Assembly (NCBI GenBank): GCA_963693305.1
Contig: OY855912.1
Coordinates: forward strand, 2,120,001 to 2,184,000
Length of the DNA: 64,000 nucleotides
Origin: Meandrina meandrites
Lineage: Eukaryota; Cnidaria; Anthozoa; Scleractinia; Meandrinidae
Reading direction: 5' to 3'
Positions 13,323 to 27,169 of this stretch are shown here, one piece after another. The notes below the pieces were generated by a model. It saw only the letters and a program-made list of their open reading frames with translations. It was not told the DNA's origin and ran no database searches. The first letter of the stretch is position 1, and each line of letters opens with the position of its first letter. The position numbers and the translations under genes are program-made.

Positions 13323-13733
13323 CAGTAAACACCCACGTATAAGAACCTAGAATTTTTGGGTTCAGGCTGAATGGGTTCTTATATTTTGGGGTAGTTTTTC
13401 CGAACTCAGGCTGATTAGGTTCTTAGTAGGTTCTTATTTGTAGGAGTTGTCATAGTATACTGGCTACACCAGTATAATTTTATACAGTATTCTATACTCT
13501 GTATTTAAAAGATTTTCAATTAAACAAATAATTTTCATGGTGTTTCTCAGAAATTTCACAATTTCTATCAATTAAAATCCAGTATTTTGGCTACAAAATA
13601 AGAGTGTTTTTTGTATAAGAACCTATTATTCTTTGCCAGCCTAAATAGGTTCTTATATATTTGGGTATTAAAATGCCCAATTTCAGCCTGTAGGTTCTTA
13701 AATCACTAGGTTCTTATATGTGGGTGTTTACTG
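13323..13733. mobile_element. Tc1/mariner-like MITE
   Basis: Terminal inverted repeats of about 30 bases begin with CAGTAAACACCCAC and are flanked by TA on both sides (13321-13322 and 13734-13735), the mark of Tc1/mariner insertion. Internal TAGGTTCTTATA motifs recur. No ORF. Confidence 0.85.
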
Positions 13734-13822
13734 TATTTCAAACAATTCAACGTCAACTTGTTGTAAGTGTTGAGGTTCATGAGTTCCTCTTTGGTGCTCA
13801 TCCAATTCACTAAACTATTGTT

Positions 13823-15157
13823 TTGAAGTTCCTTCAATTTGAAAGAAATTCTTCACATCAGAAAAATATCGTAACAAATTCTCTTTACTGTGTTACTGAT
13901 GATCGAGCTGCTTCCGACACAATTTATTTCTTTTATTTCTTTATAAATACACCGCTGGCAAAATTAATTAATCAAACGGTGTCATTTCATCGTGCGAGAA
14001 GTGTTGCTAGGATACCCAACATATCAACTGGCGTAGCAGATCTCTTGCTTGCTAAAATCATTCTCCAATCGAGAAAGGCTAGTGAAGTCTCGCAAACGAT
14101 TGTTATAACAGAACATAGCAGCACCAGAAAATCACCCCTTATTGCGGTTTTCTTCACAAACGGCGGAAGAAAATAATATTCTGCCCTATTTTAATTATAG
14201 TCATTGCACTTGATGCCAGACAATTTTATTATAAATGAATTTATCCTGTTTGTCAATCAGAAAACTATAATTAATAGCTATTAATTTTAGATTATTTCGA
14301 CCTGATGTAAGATTTTATCTCGCAAATTGTAATGAAAATTTAAATTTCCAACCAGGTCACATTTTTAATGGCTAAGCGCTGTATTTTCAAGTGTATGTTA
14401 TTTTTTTCTGCCATTTACGTCGAGTCATTAATATTTTTCACCTGCCAGGTTAGCGCTGTCAGATTTTCGTGAGGAAAACATTATGCATCATCACACCAAG
14501 AATAATGAATTTAAAGGTTGAACCGGTAAGCCGCAGAAAAACCGATTTTTTGCCGAATATAGTTGATTGTACGCTCGCCTTGCGCATTGTTCTTGCATTT
14601 ATTACATCAAAAGAGTGAACAGACTAATTTGGATGTAACGGTTATGCAAGAGTTTTGTCTTTAGCGCGCGTCAACAACAAACACATTTGACATGATATTC
14701 ACTTTAAGAGCAAGAAAATATTTACAAAGATGACATTTCATGCAATCAGTTTAAAAACATTTGCTACTTATTCATTTAAAAATCTTAAAATAAGTCTAAA
14801 AGAAGGTTTTAACATCTGTGACCGAATTCTCTCGGGTTCTGGTTTTTGGTGCCACATTAAAATTCTCAAAATTCGATTGCTTCTTTGTCGTTCACATATA
14901 AACTCACAACATCGTCGACTTATTATCCAGCAACCTGTAATTTTCCTTTCGTCAACCTAACTGTGCTCCGTGCGTTCGTTTCTACTGTTTTTTCGCTCAG
15001 AAAATTCCCTTTAGAGTAAACTGGTGATCTTATCACATGTACAACTTATCTTTCGCTGAATCCATTCAAACGCGTTCTTTTGTATTCAGCAGTGCCTTCT
15101 CCGCTGTATTCAATGCCTTTAGCGCTAGCTACGTATTACACACAGTTTTCTGTTAAA
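13823..15157. other. Gene-poor stretch
   Basis: AT-rich sequence with short chance ORFs only; I see no splice-supported exon, RNA gene or clear repeat. Confidence 0.5.
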
Positions 15158-15625
15158 TCACACACCATGCCCGGCAGGCGGGATTGTTTTTTCTGTCGCC
15201 TCAGCTCGGGCACACGGTGTGCCATAAACCCGTTGTCTGGCCTCTTGCCACATATTTTTACACACATCCTGCTGCATTTCGTTAAACACGTGTTTTTCGA
15301 CTTCAGGGGCAAGTTTTTTGAACACCTTTCCTTTGCGCTGTGAGTTCGGTGACTGTCTGTTGCACAATCCTTCGGCGATTTCTAACAGCGAGCTGCTCTG
15401 CCTCGCCGCTTCGGATTTGCAAGCTTCTGAAATCCTGACAAACATATTTTCATTCTCGTCCTCTTCCATTTCAAACGATAAGCTTTTTCCCATTTTGTTC
15501 AGGGTATTTCTACGCTGTTCCACCCTCTCTGTTTCGCTGAGCGCTCTTGTCTCCTCTAAGTGAATCTGTTCACTGCTGGTCGTATCTTCCATTTCTGTCG
15601 CCCCTCGCCACAGTATCTCTAGCAC
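15158..15625 (-). CDS. Isolated 155-aa ORF, doubtful
   Basis: An open frame of 155 codons reads like a charged helical protein up to about residue 130 (runs such as EMEEDENENMFVRISEACKS), then ends in a sequence that does not look protein-like. It has no recognised domain and no clear flanking splice sites that join it to another exon. It could be a lineage-specific exon, a decayed gene, or chance. Confidence 0.2.
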   Translation of the reverse strand: MLEILWRGATEMEDTTSSEQIHLEETRALSETERVEQRRNTLNKMGKSLSFEMEEDENENMFVRISEACKSEAARQSSSLLEIAEGLCNRQSPNSQRKGKVFKKLAPEVEKHVFNEMQQDVCKNMWQEARQRVYGTPCARAEATEKTIPPAGHGV

Positions 15626-18600
15626 CGTACTCTTTTACAACAAATTACTCTGCCTAATCTGCATAGTGCGGCGTTCGAAACGTCTGGATTGCTTCTTATT
15701 TCCATAACATAATTACATTCTTTTGTCCATAGATCTTTATGATATCCACGCCGGGCATGAAATTTCGATTCTTCTTAAGTCCTTTAAGCGCGGCTTTTTC
15801 AAGGCTCCCGTTATGGTTTAATACAGCACGGAACGCAATTCTGTTGCCGGTTTCAACGGCCTAAATGAAATGATTTACCCTCAGCAAACATGACTGTTAT
15901 GATCTTGAGGGCATTGTACTTTGGATGTGATTACGCGATAACAAAAGTACGGGCCAAACTTTCTTTTCTCTAGGGTATTCGCTCATCAAATTCGTTGCAA
16001 TATCTGGCACAAAAGAACATTTAGTTGATGGCGAGAAGTGCTTCGCCTCTTTTGTATGTCAAAGTACAAACACTGGAAATTTTTTCTTTCGGCAAGCTTT
16101 GATCTTATGTGCTCGAAGTGGCTTTTCGAGTGCGAAACACGAGAAGCTCTTTGTGATGGTCAAACTCTTGTTAATACGATCACTACACGACCTATACCTC
16201 CGTCAACAATACTCATTTAGCCTCGTTTGCGAGCTGCGATAAAGATCTTACATATAACACCTGCAAATGGTATTTAAAAACAGATAAAGAGCTACAAATT
16301 CCTTGTTTATAGTCATATATTCTCGGTATTTTGCACTGTGACGATATTGAACCAGACAATTTAATAAATCACGTTCTTCCAGCATTGAAATCATTTCCTT
16401 GATTGTGCGAGGAAAAAATTAAAGGTGCATTTATTTGCGGCATTAAACGACCGCCCTCTTTGATGGTTGCAGGCGGAAATTTCGCAATGCGATCATTTCT
16501 TCCAGAAAGCTAGCTCCGAGCAACAACTTATCTTGGAGCAAATCTTTATTTGGCTAACGATATAGCTAAACTCAAAAGTTTCAGGAAACATTGTTACAGG
16601 TGATGACATTTCTGTGATTAATAACCATTAATGTTCAGTTCCCCATGATACAAGCTACACCTAGATATTCCATATATGGTTAAACCGTAAAAACGCTCAA
16701 AGCCAAATATTTTTGTCAGCGTAGAATGCATCTTGAACAGTATGTAGCATCTAGAACAATATTAAATATAATTATATTTGATGTAAAGGACACACAATTC
16801 TATTATGCCAACTGAGCAGTATGGTGTGCTAATTCGGCAACGAAACACAAAAAATTCATAAATTTCAAAGTGTGGCATATAACAACACAAATATAATTGT
16901 ATCGGATAAATTTTTCGTACCATTCTAGAATAACTGATGGATAAAACTACGAATCTTAGTTTTGGACATTTTTAACTTCTCGTGCTATTTTGCAAGCGCC
17001 AGCTGATACAGGCATTCGTGGTATAGCAAAGGTCGCATTAAAAAGGTTCTAGGTCAGATATTTTGCGGTATCGGTTTCTTATATGGAAAATACCAAGTAA
17101 CAGACTCTTGCATGGCAGTGATTCTTAAAATACTTTCGTATAAATAGCTCGAGTTTTTTTTAGCTCTTAAATTTTCATTACAGCTTAGCCGGGTTTAAAT
17201 TGTAGAGGCTTCCCCTCGAGCTAAAATGTAACTGATATTTTAGCTTTCGTCGCATTTACCAAAATATTTTCTTGCGTTTATTTGGCGCTTGATTAAATGG
17301 TTGAATTCGTCGTTATTTGAGCGAGCAGTTTAAACCAAGCGCGCGTGTACTTAAAAACGCAGATTGAACAGCCAATCAAAAAATAGAAATGTCTGGGCTT
17401 GCCTAGATCTCGTCGAGAGATTTAATTTTAATCTCTTGTTAGGATACCGGCAGTCTTGAGAAGAACTTGAGAAAATGTGAAGAATGCATGCGTCAAAGAG
17501 AGTAGAAAAAAAAAACGCAATGCTTCGATGATGAAACGCAAAATGGCTTACGAAAGTTTCAACATTTGGAGGACCCACTGCGACTGTTGAGAATGTGCGC
17601 TTTTTACTAGTGTTAACAACATAATTTTTAATACTTTTCGATTTGCTGGCAAAATTTTGATTATCAGCCGGCTCACTAGGTTATGTTATTTTTAACTCCT
17701 GTTTTGATCGTTGATTCTGTTCATTCTCAATAAAGTATTGAAAAATCCATGAGAAGATTGAAGAAATTCAGTTGATACTTCATGTTCCCAGTGAACCGAA
17801 ACCAACTCGCTTTCCTATATTGCCGGCCGGCGTCAGACAACAACTGAGCAAACAATGATGTTTGGCAAACATTATTGTTTATCCCTCGAATTATCTTGTT
17901 GCGAAGAACATAAAAAAAATGTTTGGCTTGTCTCTAAACTGTGTTTATCCAGAAACTCACCTGTAGTTTTCAATTTACTGTTACTTTGAAATGAAAAACA
18001 GCAGCCGAATAATTAGTAGGATTAACTACTTTTCAGCTAATTGTAGCGATTGCGTGTTGCAGAAATGTCTTCCAAGATGCTATTTTTCGATTTTCGAAGT
18101 TATCTTGGTTACTAACATTGCAAAAGTCAAGTATCGAAAATTCGATTGCGGCTAGCAGGTTAAAAGGACACAATGACACACAGTGACGTTGTTTCGATAA
18201 GCTAAGATGTCTAACAGTAATGGCCTAATTTCGTAGAATAGTGCTTGACAAATAACAGAAACCCATTAGGAAATGAGGATGATTAAGTGAACGATGGCTA
18301 GGATGGAAATGGATTGCGATATTTTCACATTTGAAAATGTGTGTTGTCTGGTTGTTAAGTTCTGCACTCACGAATCTGTAGGAAACTTTCAATGCACATA
18401 CTTAAGACGGTTTCCGCTGAACAATCGAGCAATTAAGGCAAAAATAAAGATACCAAACTCGTAGCATGTTAACAGTTTGAATACAGTTAAGAATAAATTT
18501 ATCGAAACTTTAGCCGTCAAGCTGACCCCGCGAAAGAACTTTCAGCAGAAACCGTATTAATTGCTTCGTAGATCTCACAGAGAGACTTTCTTAACGTATT

Positions 18601-19054
18601 TTTTCCATACACTGAGAACATTAACTTCATGGCATTAGTTTTAGCAAAAGACAGCCGATTGCTCGTTTAAATTAAATGTTTCGCGCTAGCTTATCAGGCT
18701 TATCAGGCCAGATCTCTTTACAGTGATACTTTTACCTAAATATAGCACTCCTGTAATATCCCCGAGTTAAAGCGATTAAAGTATTCATCTGTAAGCTTCC
18801 TTAATCGGGTTACTTTAAACTTCTAATCGCCACATTTTCGGTGTCAAGAACTTCCTGCTTATGTTAAATGTTTCCGTTATCAAGATTTTAAACTGCGAAG
18901 CATTTTGCAAGTGATTTCCTATCTCTAAAAACTCGTGAAAGCGTCTAAAATTAACAATTCGCGGTAACATATGAACATTTTCTTCAATTCATTTCGACAA
19001 GCAGTCACCTTCGGCTCTGAATGCTCCAAAAAAACCTCACTAGAATGTCTGCAT
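15626..19054. other. Gene-free stretch
   Basis: AT-rich, stops frequent in all frames, no long repeat or RNA gene seen. Confidence 0.5.
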
Positions 19055-19061
19055 CAAGCTA

Positions 19062-19140
19062 TACAGACTCGCCCGCGGGACATCATGCAAACACACCCGC
19101 GGGACATGCATGCAAACACGCGCGTGGGACGCGTCTGTCT
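19062..19140 (+). repeat. Short GC-rich tandem repeat
   Basis: Three diverged units of roughly 23-26 bases with core CGCGGGACAT..TGCAAACAC. Confidence 0.6.
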
Positions 19141-19678
19141 GTGGTTAGGGTTTTAAACTAGTAGTAATCAGTGATTAGGGGAATGCGTTCGAGTAAGGCT
19201 TGAAAGGAGGAGTAGGTTTTGGTGTTGACTGAGATTTCCCCTTTTTCTTGTACAATTTGTTGGTGATGGGACAAAAGAGGAAGGTGAAATGTTTGTAAGA
19301 ATAATTTAACAACATTGATTGCGAATAAACTGTAAACAATAACTTTATTAATTCTAAGAATGAATGACAATTGCTTGTCTTTGAATGTGTGTTATGTGTA
19401 ACACACAAGTATGAAAGTAACGACACAGTTCAAAAGTTCAAACTTAAACTCAGCTGTGGCACTGTTCCTTTAAGGTTACAGACAACATTATTTTTGTGGG
19501 AGTGTTTCTCGTCCAGCGCGACACTAACAACACGGCGAACTGCGGAGTCGTACACAGTTCCATCAGACTTCGATAAATGCAACCTACGAAGCGTTTCAAT
19601 AACATTATACTTAAAAGGGCTACCAATAAACTTACCGAACCTTGAAATTCCACCACACAAAACGACCAATAGTTTCAC

Positions 19679-19955
19679 CAAGCACCACAATCGAGCCACC
19701 AAACGGAATATTTTAGGAAAGCACGTGTACAGTCCAGCGACCAAATGGAATGTTGAAGCAAAGCACGTGTAAAGTTGAGCGACCAAAGACGACAGAAGAG
19801 GCGATTCTTGTACGAGAACGAAAGTAAACAGTTTTACTAAGTACACAATCTAGCGACCAAACGAAATGTTCTAGCGAATTCGTGAAGCACGTGTGCAGAA
19901 TAGCGACCAAAGACGACAAAAGGGACGATTCAATGCGAAAACGAGACTAAAATAT
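19679..19955 (+). repeat. Tandem repeat with CACGTG boxes
   Basis: Related units contain AAGCACGTGT..AG followed by AGCGACCAAA (near 19719, 19762 and 19885). A longer unit, CGACCAAAGACGACA, recurs at about 19779 and 19905, a 126-base offset. Open frames on both strands here are by-products of the repeat. Confidence 0.65.
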
Positions 19956-21084
19956 CGTCGCACCAGTTTCCCGGCCGATACTTGCCCCTGCAAAAATCAA
20001 TCGGGGCGGCCAATTTGTAGCCCATACATCTGCGCGCGCATTACGGCTCGATTCATTCCGCATAACAGTGCACAGGCATACCAACTCAAAAGACACAGGA
20101 CGCAAAACAGAATTAGGCTTGCGCTCTCCTTCGTCGAACGCAAAAAAATAAGCAGAGCTCAATTAACATGTTTACATAGAGGATTTTATGTTCGAACAGC
20201 AAAAACAATATGTCATGAGTGTGGCTTCCGAACGAGTGATTATTCTTGCGGCAAGAACATAAAATCCATGTCCGGAGCATTTAGCTTAGACGACATAGGA
20301 CAATTCGGTGGTTTTCAAAGGTTTCAAAACATCACCGAACATTCCTGATCATTTCCGAAGGTATGCGAATATTTTCGAAATTTCGCGCAGGTCAACTGTG
20401 TTGGTGAAAAAAAAAATAGACTCCGTAACAGGGGAATAAGAAATATTTATTTACTCTTGTCTTTTTGCTATGTGTGTCATGAGAATAAAACATTCAAATT
20501 CAATGAAACATCCAACATTTTTCGTGTGCCAGCGCCTAAAATCATTTCTAACAACTTATTATTTTCCGCTACTTCGCATAACTTTATCTGCTCCAAATAA
20601 TCTTCTCCCAAATTGTAACCTTTTTTACAAAAAGTAATGCTTAGCTATAGAAAGGAAAGGAAAAGATCATAATACAGGCAAATCTCGTGGCAATATTTAA
20701 AAGTAGTTTTATTATATATCTTTGAAGAATAAAATACACTCTCACTTTAAATTAAATGTCAATGCTACAATTTTACAATGATTTATATCAAACGTGATTC
20801 GCTTTTTATATGAAACTAATCTCAAAATGCAAGCTATAAAAATCGTTAATTTTTCGCCAAGTACACTTAAGCTCTAAGCTTCAGCTATCCCAAAAATCTC
20901 TTTATACCTTCTCTTTTCTCTTTATCATTTCTATGTCGCTGCAAAAGTCTTTTACTTTCAATTGTTTCTACAAACATCTTATTTTAATGGTTTCATTTCC
21001 AATCCACATAGAGACCTTCGCTCCTGTTTGCGTGTTAACAGCGAGCATTTAGGCATAAATTGGTTGTTTTGTCTTTCAAGTTTC

Positions 21085-24000
21085 TCAAGACTCGAGCTCC
21101 ATAGACGCAATGTGCTCTTTGGCTTTAAGCCGCAGTGACAGCAGACTAGAATCATTTCGGATTTCTAAATTTTCACCGTCGGTTTTCACCTCCTCCGAGC
21201 CAGAAGCTGTCGAGTCGGTGGACTTGGGCGAGCACGAACCGTCAGGACTGGGTACTAGCGGTGTGGAGCCTGCGCTTGGTGTCGAGGCGAAGTGAAGCGC
21301 TGCGACTTGCTGTCGTGCGCATGTCCAGAAGTCGGTGTTGTAATACTCGTACGGGAACAACGTGTAAGGCTCAAAGCCGCCGCAGAAGCGCGTCAAATGA
21401 CTCGGGCATCCCAAACCAAAGATTGTCGGTACATCGTGGCGACGCTTGCGCTGTTGTTTACGCCACTTAGCTCTCCTGTTTTGGAACCATATCTGTTAAA
21501 TGCAAATGACAAAGTCAGTTTTAGGTGACATTCTGTCAGAGTTACTTCACATTCGAACTTTCCTCGCTAATTCACATGTTCACAAAACCCTTGCGCGAGA
21601 ATTTTGTGTTAGTTTTTGAAATGGCTCGATCTTAGCAAGATGTTTTTAACTGTTCAAACAATTCATATGGTTCTAACTTGTATTGGTTAAAAGCAGGGTA
21701 TGGCGCGTTCATAACAAAGCGATTGCGGATCATTTCTAAGTGGTATTCTTTATTGTGCTAAGTAGTTCTAAGTTTAAAGCCCGTAGGTGAAACCCTATGG
21801 TGTGTGGCCATTCAAATGCAAGCTTTCGAGCAGTGCTTTCATGTCGTGAACTCTTTTTATTGCTGAAGAAATTAGTTCTAATGTAACTTATAATTCTGTT
21901 GAATGAAACCCAGTGTGCGACCTTTTAAACGAACATAAACATTCCACGTCATCAGCTGCAGTTAATTCTTACCTGGACTTGCGCTTCTGATAAACCAGTG
22001 CTGCTAGAAAGTTCAGATCTCACCGCTACATCAGGGTAGTGGTTTAGGAGAAACACTCTTTCCATCTGGTAGATCTGTGACTTGTCAAATGTCGCTCTGT
22101 AGCGCTTTTCACTATCGTTTCCAATGCTTCTCTTCACTCTCTTTGAAGGTCTTTCTTTCTCGGCTTTCTTTGGTGTGATCTTGGTGCTAATTCCTTCTTT
22201 TTCTGTTGATATGAGCAAATTATTTGTTTTTTCAGTCACAAGATTACAGTATGACATGATTTCCAGACTCAGTTTATTTCACTGTTAGTGGTAAGACTTT
22301 GATAGTACATAAGTAATGAACAATATTTCCTTAGTTGATCATTTTCTTTCTTCTCGTCACCTGCCGTGAGTCAGAATATATTTTTGTTGTGAGGTGAATT
22401 TGGATGTTCACCAGGATGGCAGAAATCGAGCTTGTCACACTCGATATTGATTGAGGGAATCTTGCAAACAAATTATCACGTAAAAATGTTGACAAATTAT
22501 TAAAATCTGGCAAACCCTGCCTTCGTTTTTCAACGCTTGTCAATCGAAACGATATAAGCGCTCGCCTTTTAACAAAAGTAATCAACAAAGAGAAGAGAGA
22601 CCACGAAAGAAAGGATGAAGAAAATATGCAAGAAGTTAGATAAAAATAAAAGTAGCTGTCGTTTGTAGTAGATTCCGTTTTCCCTTCAACAAAACTAGAC
22701 ACTAAATTAAATTTTGCTACTAGTTTAAGATTATTGTCATGTAAGAAAATATTCAACTTCCCTCACTGCACAGCTAAGGAACTCGTATTTGAAATAATTC
22801 GTGTAACAATGTTCTCCTTGTTTCAAACTGCTAGCTAAAGTTAAAACGGTTACAGGGTTTTTTACGAGCTGATAACAAATTTTGTACTTGTTCAGTTCTG
22901 GAGGTCCTTTTCATGAATTGTGGTTGATTAAATTCCCTCGAGATTACATAACGTTAATTAGTCCCGCCCAACTTATAAGCTAATATCTGGACTGAGGGAA
23001 ATAACCAAGGAATAATTATTACAACCTGACCTAACCCATGCAAAATAATTGTTTAGAAAGTTCGCTTGAGATGAAGTTGTTATTTCGCCGGGTAATCTCT
23101 TGAAAGATTGTGCCTAGCTAATTTTAAAGCGCTTATTTGGAGACTTAATTGACGCAAACTTTAACATGACATCATCCTCTAAGGAACGCGTCCCAACAAG
23201 AGTTGTAAAATTTGGCAAAAAAAACTCGAAAGAAACCAAGCTGAACCAAACGCGTAAAAGTTGTATCAAAGCTTGAAAGTTTCAGCAAAATCGTTTTAGA
23301 CTTGGCTTTTCACTTGTTCAGAAGCGACTGAAACAAATCTCGATGTTAGAAGAATAACTAATGGATTACTCTTCGAGATATTGAGTGTATTGTTTAGCAA
23401 ATTTTCCTAACAATCTGACTCATGAAACTCTCATCAGGGCTTGCTTTCTTTAATTTGAGAAGTATTTAATTCTGTTGTCAAGTTTTATTCTACGATTTCA
23501 TGAAAGGTCCGCAGTTATAGCGATGCGCACAGCAAGAGAAAATAAAGTGATCGGTAATAAAGCTGTTGAGCTGAATAGATCACGAGTTTAAACGAATTAT
23601 ATTTCACTAGTAACAAATAAAAACGACCTTTATAAAGTTAACTCAACACTTCATGGTTCCGTCGAAATTAATAACACAGGAAATCATATGTTCTTTTCCT
23701 GGGCTTATAGTTTCGTTGCAATCAAATAAGTCACAATTTTGGTGATATTCTCTTGACATAACAACTGCTGTGCTGTAGGTTTTTCGTAACCTTTTGTCCC
23801 TACTTCAACTCGAACCGAAGAACTTGTGCTTTGTGATAGAAAAGCAAAACGCATGACAAACAGAAAATACTTTCTGTTGCAGTTCTGTTCGGGTGGCAGA
23901 AAATGATTATCTGAATGTACTTTCAGGTTTTAAAGAACGCCTGTGTAGTGCTTTCGTAGAACTGCACATTTTGTCTTTACTTAGCCAACATAATTCAGTC

Positions 24001-24269
24001 CTTTTTTCCGCGTTCCGCAGCAAGAGTTGAAATAAAGAAAAGCTGTCAAGAAATTACTCGCAACAAAACCTCGGACAGAAAATTAGCTATTTAACAGCGA
24101 GATAACTTATTGCTCGCTTCTAATAATCGAAAATCGAAAGCGTGCATTTTGACTCACCTGTTTTTTCTGAAAGGTTCTGCTGCTGGCTGTTGTTGGGGAG
24201 TTCAGACCTTCTGTCGAATCCCAATAAATTTGAGATGGAAAACCCTGCACTTGGCTGCTCGGAATCCAT
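21085..24269 (-). CDS. PRD-class homeobox transcription factor (eh1-like + homeodomain + OAR), 3 exons, 249 aa
   Basis: Exons on the minus strand: 24269-24158, 22202-21973, 21492-21085; phases 1 and 0 fit exactly. Residues 10-17 (FSISNLLG) form an eh1/octapeptide-like motif, which in this class recruits Groucho-type corepressors. Residues about 69-128 are a complete homeodomain with HYPDV and the recognition helix QIWFQNRRAKWRKQ (Q50, N51). Residues 228-249 are an OAR motif (SLLSLRLKAKEHIASMEL). It is a nuclear, sequence-specific DNA-binding regulator, probably able to repress. The homeodomain intron falls just before the WFQNRR helix, as in many PRD-class genes. The start was chosen as the first ATG that gives MDSEQPS just before the eh1 motif; upstream codons in that frame look like 5' UTR. 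The family could be Rax-, ISX- or HBN-like, but the N-terminal helices are too divergent to name it. Confidence 0.9.
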
Positions 24270-26770
24270 TTGTACTTGGAGTCTTAGTTTTCGCGGATAA
24301 TTCCGAGGTTGTACGAGGTTGATCGATTTACTTGCTTCTCTGCGTCCACAACGCACTAGCAAGCCACATTTATTCGCTTTCTCCCGCAACCAATATCAGC
24401 CTTTGTGTAAGAGTCCTTTAACAGCATTAAATCAATTAACAGGGATTTGATTGAAAAGGCATTGTAGTGTCGTGCTTTAATTGTTGCCTTTTCACTTCAT
24501 TGAATGGCGAGGCAGTGCTCAGATTGAAAAGCATTTCGCTTGCCCTCTGTTCCAAGGTTATAAAAGGCGGAGCTGACCAAACAATTAGCCGAATCAAGCC
24601 ATCGTAATCAACCACTGTAATCAACCAATTAAGATGTCAAAAACCGTGACATTGGACTGGCTGTAAATGGCCGTAATTAGCAATTCTTTAGGTTCCTTTT
24701 ATTGCAGCATTAGCACATGGGCCTGATGCAAGGTGCCAATAAGCTCAATAGTAGAATCATTTGCCTGTGGTAAGCTCTGTTTCACAGTTCCGGTCCAAAC
24801 CAATCGAAATTTCTCGCCACAGGACAACATAACTTCAATTTACTCATCAGAAATTTCGCATTTCTAATTTATTTTTAACGAGGTGTTCACGTGAAGAGAT
24901 TCTAAGAAACGTGAGTTGAATAAAAAAATCTCATTCGTCAGTTAGTGACAATTTTTCTTAAATAGTCGATGTTTCTGTTGCGCAATTTTTCGTTTGTCTT
25001 CCTATCCGGCTTTTTCTTACTGCAGGAATTTTTAGATTGTTTCGATCTTGCGTAGGAACGAAAAAAGGCAGTTAAAACAATTTTAAAGTGTGCAGTGTGC
25101 TTCTCCTTGCTGCCTTATTATTCATCTATGAAAAACCTTTGTGCCAAAAAAAAATTCCCTTATGGAATCATGCAGGAAACGTTAAAAGGCTAATTATGAA
25201 TAGACAGCATTGATAAAACACTAGGCTGCAAGTTTTAAGAACGTACACATTACACACGGATGATAATTTCATAATACAAAGCTCATATCTCACTTTTATC
25301 CCCATAGCTTCAGTTTCAGTAGAGACACACCTTATTTTACCTAGTATGTAATTACAGCGCAAGTTATATACACGTTGTTTACCCAAAATTGTTATGACAG
25401 TTTTGTTTTACACACGTTTTCGCCCTTAATTTCGACAACTGAAAAAATGCGACAGAATTTTGGATATAAAATCGCCAAGCAAGGTGCACGACATCTTTGA
25501 CAACTTTTCGGAAAATGTCTGGAAATGAAAAGAATCGAGAGAACAAATTTACCAGCTTATGTGAGTACATTGCAAAAGTATCAGGAGAGTGCTCAATAAA
25601 TTCCTGCTTCATTGTTTGGTCTTACTCAAACAGCTATCATTCAACTTAAGCTTGTCAGCCCCCGTAAATATGTGTCGTTGTTTACGAAATCTTCGGCCTG
25701 CTAAAATTGCTTGATAACTAACATTAAGGTTATGAGATGTAGCTAGATTTGTATGGTATTTTATGAACTTCTGAATTTCTCTTTGATAAGATATTGTTTT
25801 GAGTATCCGCGACGATTTCTTTTTTGTCATTTTTGAAGCAAAATATCAGTGGTTTATGGCAAAGTTCAGTATCGATGACGTCACTTTGCATATTAATACT
25901 CCGTTTATAGAGCTATTGGCTAATGCAACAAAGAGGTTTTTATGTAACAGCTGGGAAATTTGAATAACATAAGTGATTGCACTGACGTCATTGTTTGTAA
26001 ACAATTACCTTTCCAACTACGTGTAAAAAACGAAATGTTGACTGAAACTGTAAACGTGTCTTGTAATTGACATTGGTAATTTAGTTGATGTCGAAAACAT
26101 TAACGTTGTATTTCATGAATGGCCAGCAGTAAATTGTGATATAAAGAGTTGAGATTGTAATAACAAGTTAAATAACGCCCCAGTCAAGTTTTTGGCTCGT
26201 CAATTCACAATTTACAAGTGTCGTTTGACTTGTTGGTTGTAGGCGTGGTTTTGTGGTTACATCCTATTATAGTGACCGAGAAAGCTTATAAAATAGATGA
26301 AAAGAAAAGTGAACAATAGTAAACAGTTATTGAAATTTTTTTCTATTGACTGTCAATCAAATCCATATTACCTTATTATTTCGCAATATCAGAAATAACC
26401 AATCAAGGATAACATGTGACAAGTGCGGGAAACGTGTAATATGCTGAAAGCGCGGGAAAGCATATAACGTGGAAAACGCGGGAAAACTCGCGTGAGGCAA
26501 ATCAAGATTGGATTCATTTGGTTTTGTATCTGCTCTGGAACAAATTAAACACAGTTTCAAACGTTGTTGAGAAACAACGCTCATTGACAGTTAGCATTAG
26601 GTTTTTTATCACCACGATATTGTTACCGGAAGGCAATGGCGAAAAATGCTCTAACGTCACGGCATCGAGTTAATAGCCGCGACAGTCGCGAATGTGATTT
26701 ATACGAAATACAAAGATAGAAAAAATGGGTAGGTAGAATTGTTTATTAAAAGTAAGTAAATGGAGCAATT
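24270..26770. other. Upstream region of the homeobox gene
   Basis: Non-coding apart from chance ORFs. It should hold the promoter and possibly enhancers, but no motif cluster stands out except the small repeat at 26425. Confidence 0.4.
26425..26490 (-). repeat. TTTTCCCGCGC minisatellite, copy 3
   Basis: Three units of the same family in reverse orientation (GCGGGAAA, AAGCGCGGGAAAG, AAACGCGGGAAAAC), intergenic. Confidence 0.65.
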
Positions 26771-27169
26771 TTGCAAAATTTGGAAAAAAAATTGGTTGTT
26801 CGTTTGAGTTGGTATTTTTCTAACATACTTTCAACTTCTCTGTCTGTTTATCATGTACACCCGGCTGCTCCCCGGCCTTCGAGAGTCAGTTCTAGTCATG
26901 AAATGGAATATAACCTTTCCGCGTACATTCTCACAACTTTAAAAGGCTTTCACAATTGTGTTCGACGCCTCAGAGAAAAAGCTTTCCTGTTTACTGCCCC
27001 AAAGAGGCCTAAAACAAAACTATTTACTGACTTAACGCCAGAAACTAGAGTTACCCTTATAGCTGATTCAAATATTGAACAAGATTCATGTTCCTGGCCT
27101 TTCATAATGGTTGTAATTCTTCCCAGCATTGTGATGTTATATTACAGTCATATTCCCCTGAACTGTTAA
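26771..27169 (+). other. Isolated 132-aa open frame, probably not a gene
   Basis: An open frame from ATG 26771 to TAA 27167-27169, running into the TTAA that borders the element at 27170. It ends in a hydrophobic stretch, shows no recognisable domain and no splice-linked partner. Listed only so that the stretch is accounted for. Confidence 0.15.

Noticed and set aside
19371..20348. Overlapping ORFs of 130-150 codons on both strands
   Set aside because: They arise in a low-stop repeat region, have no domain, and none is favoured by splice sites.
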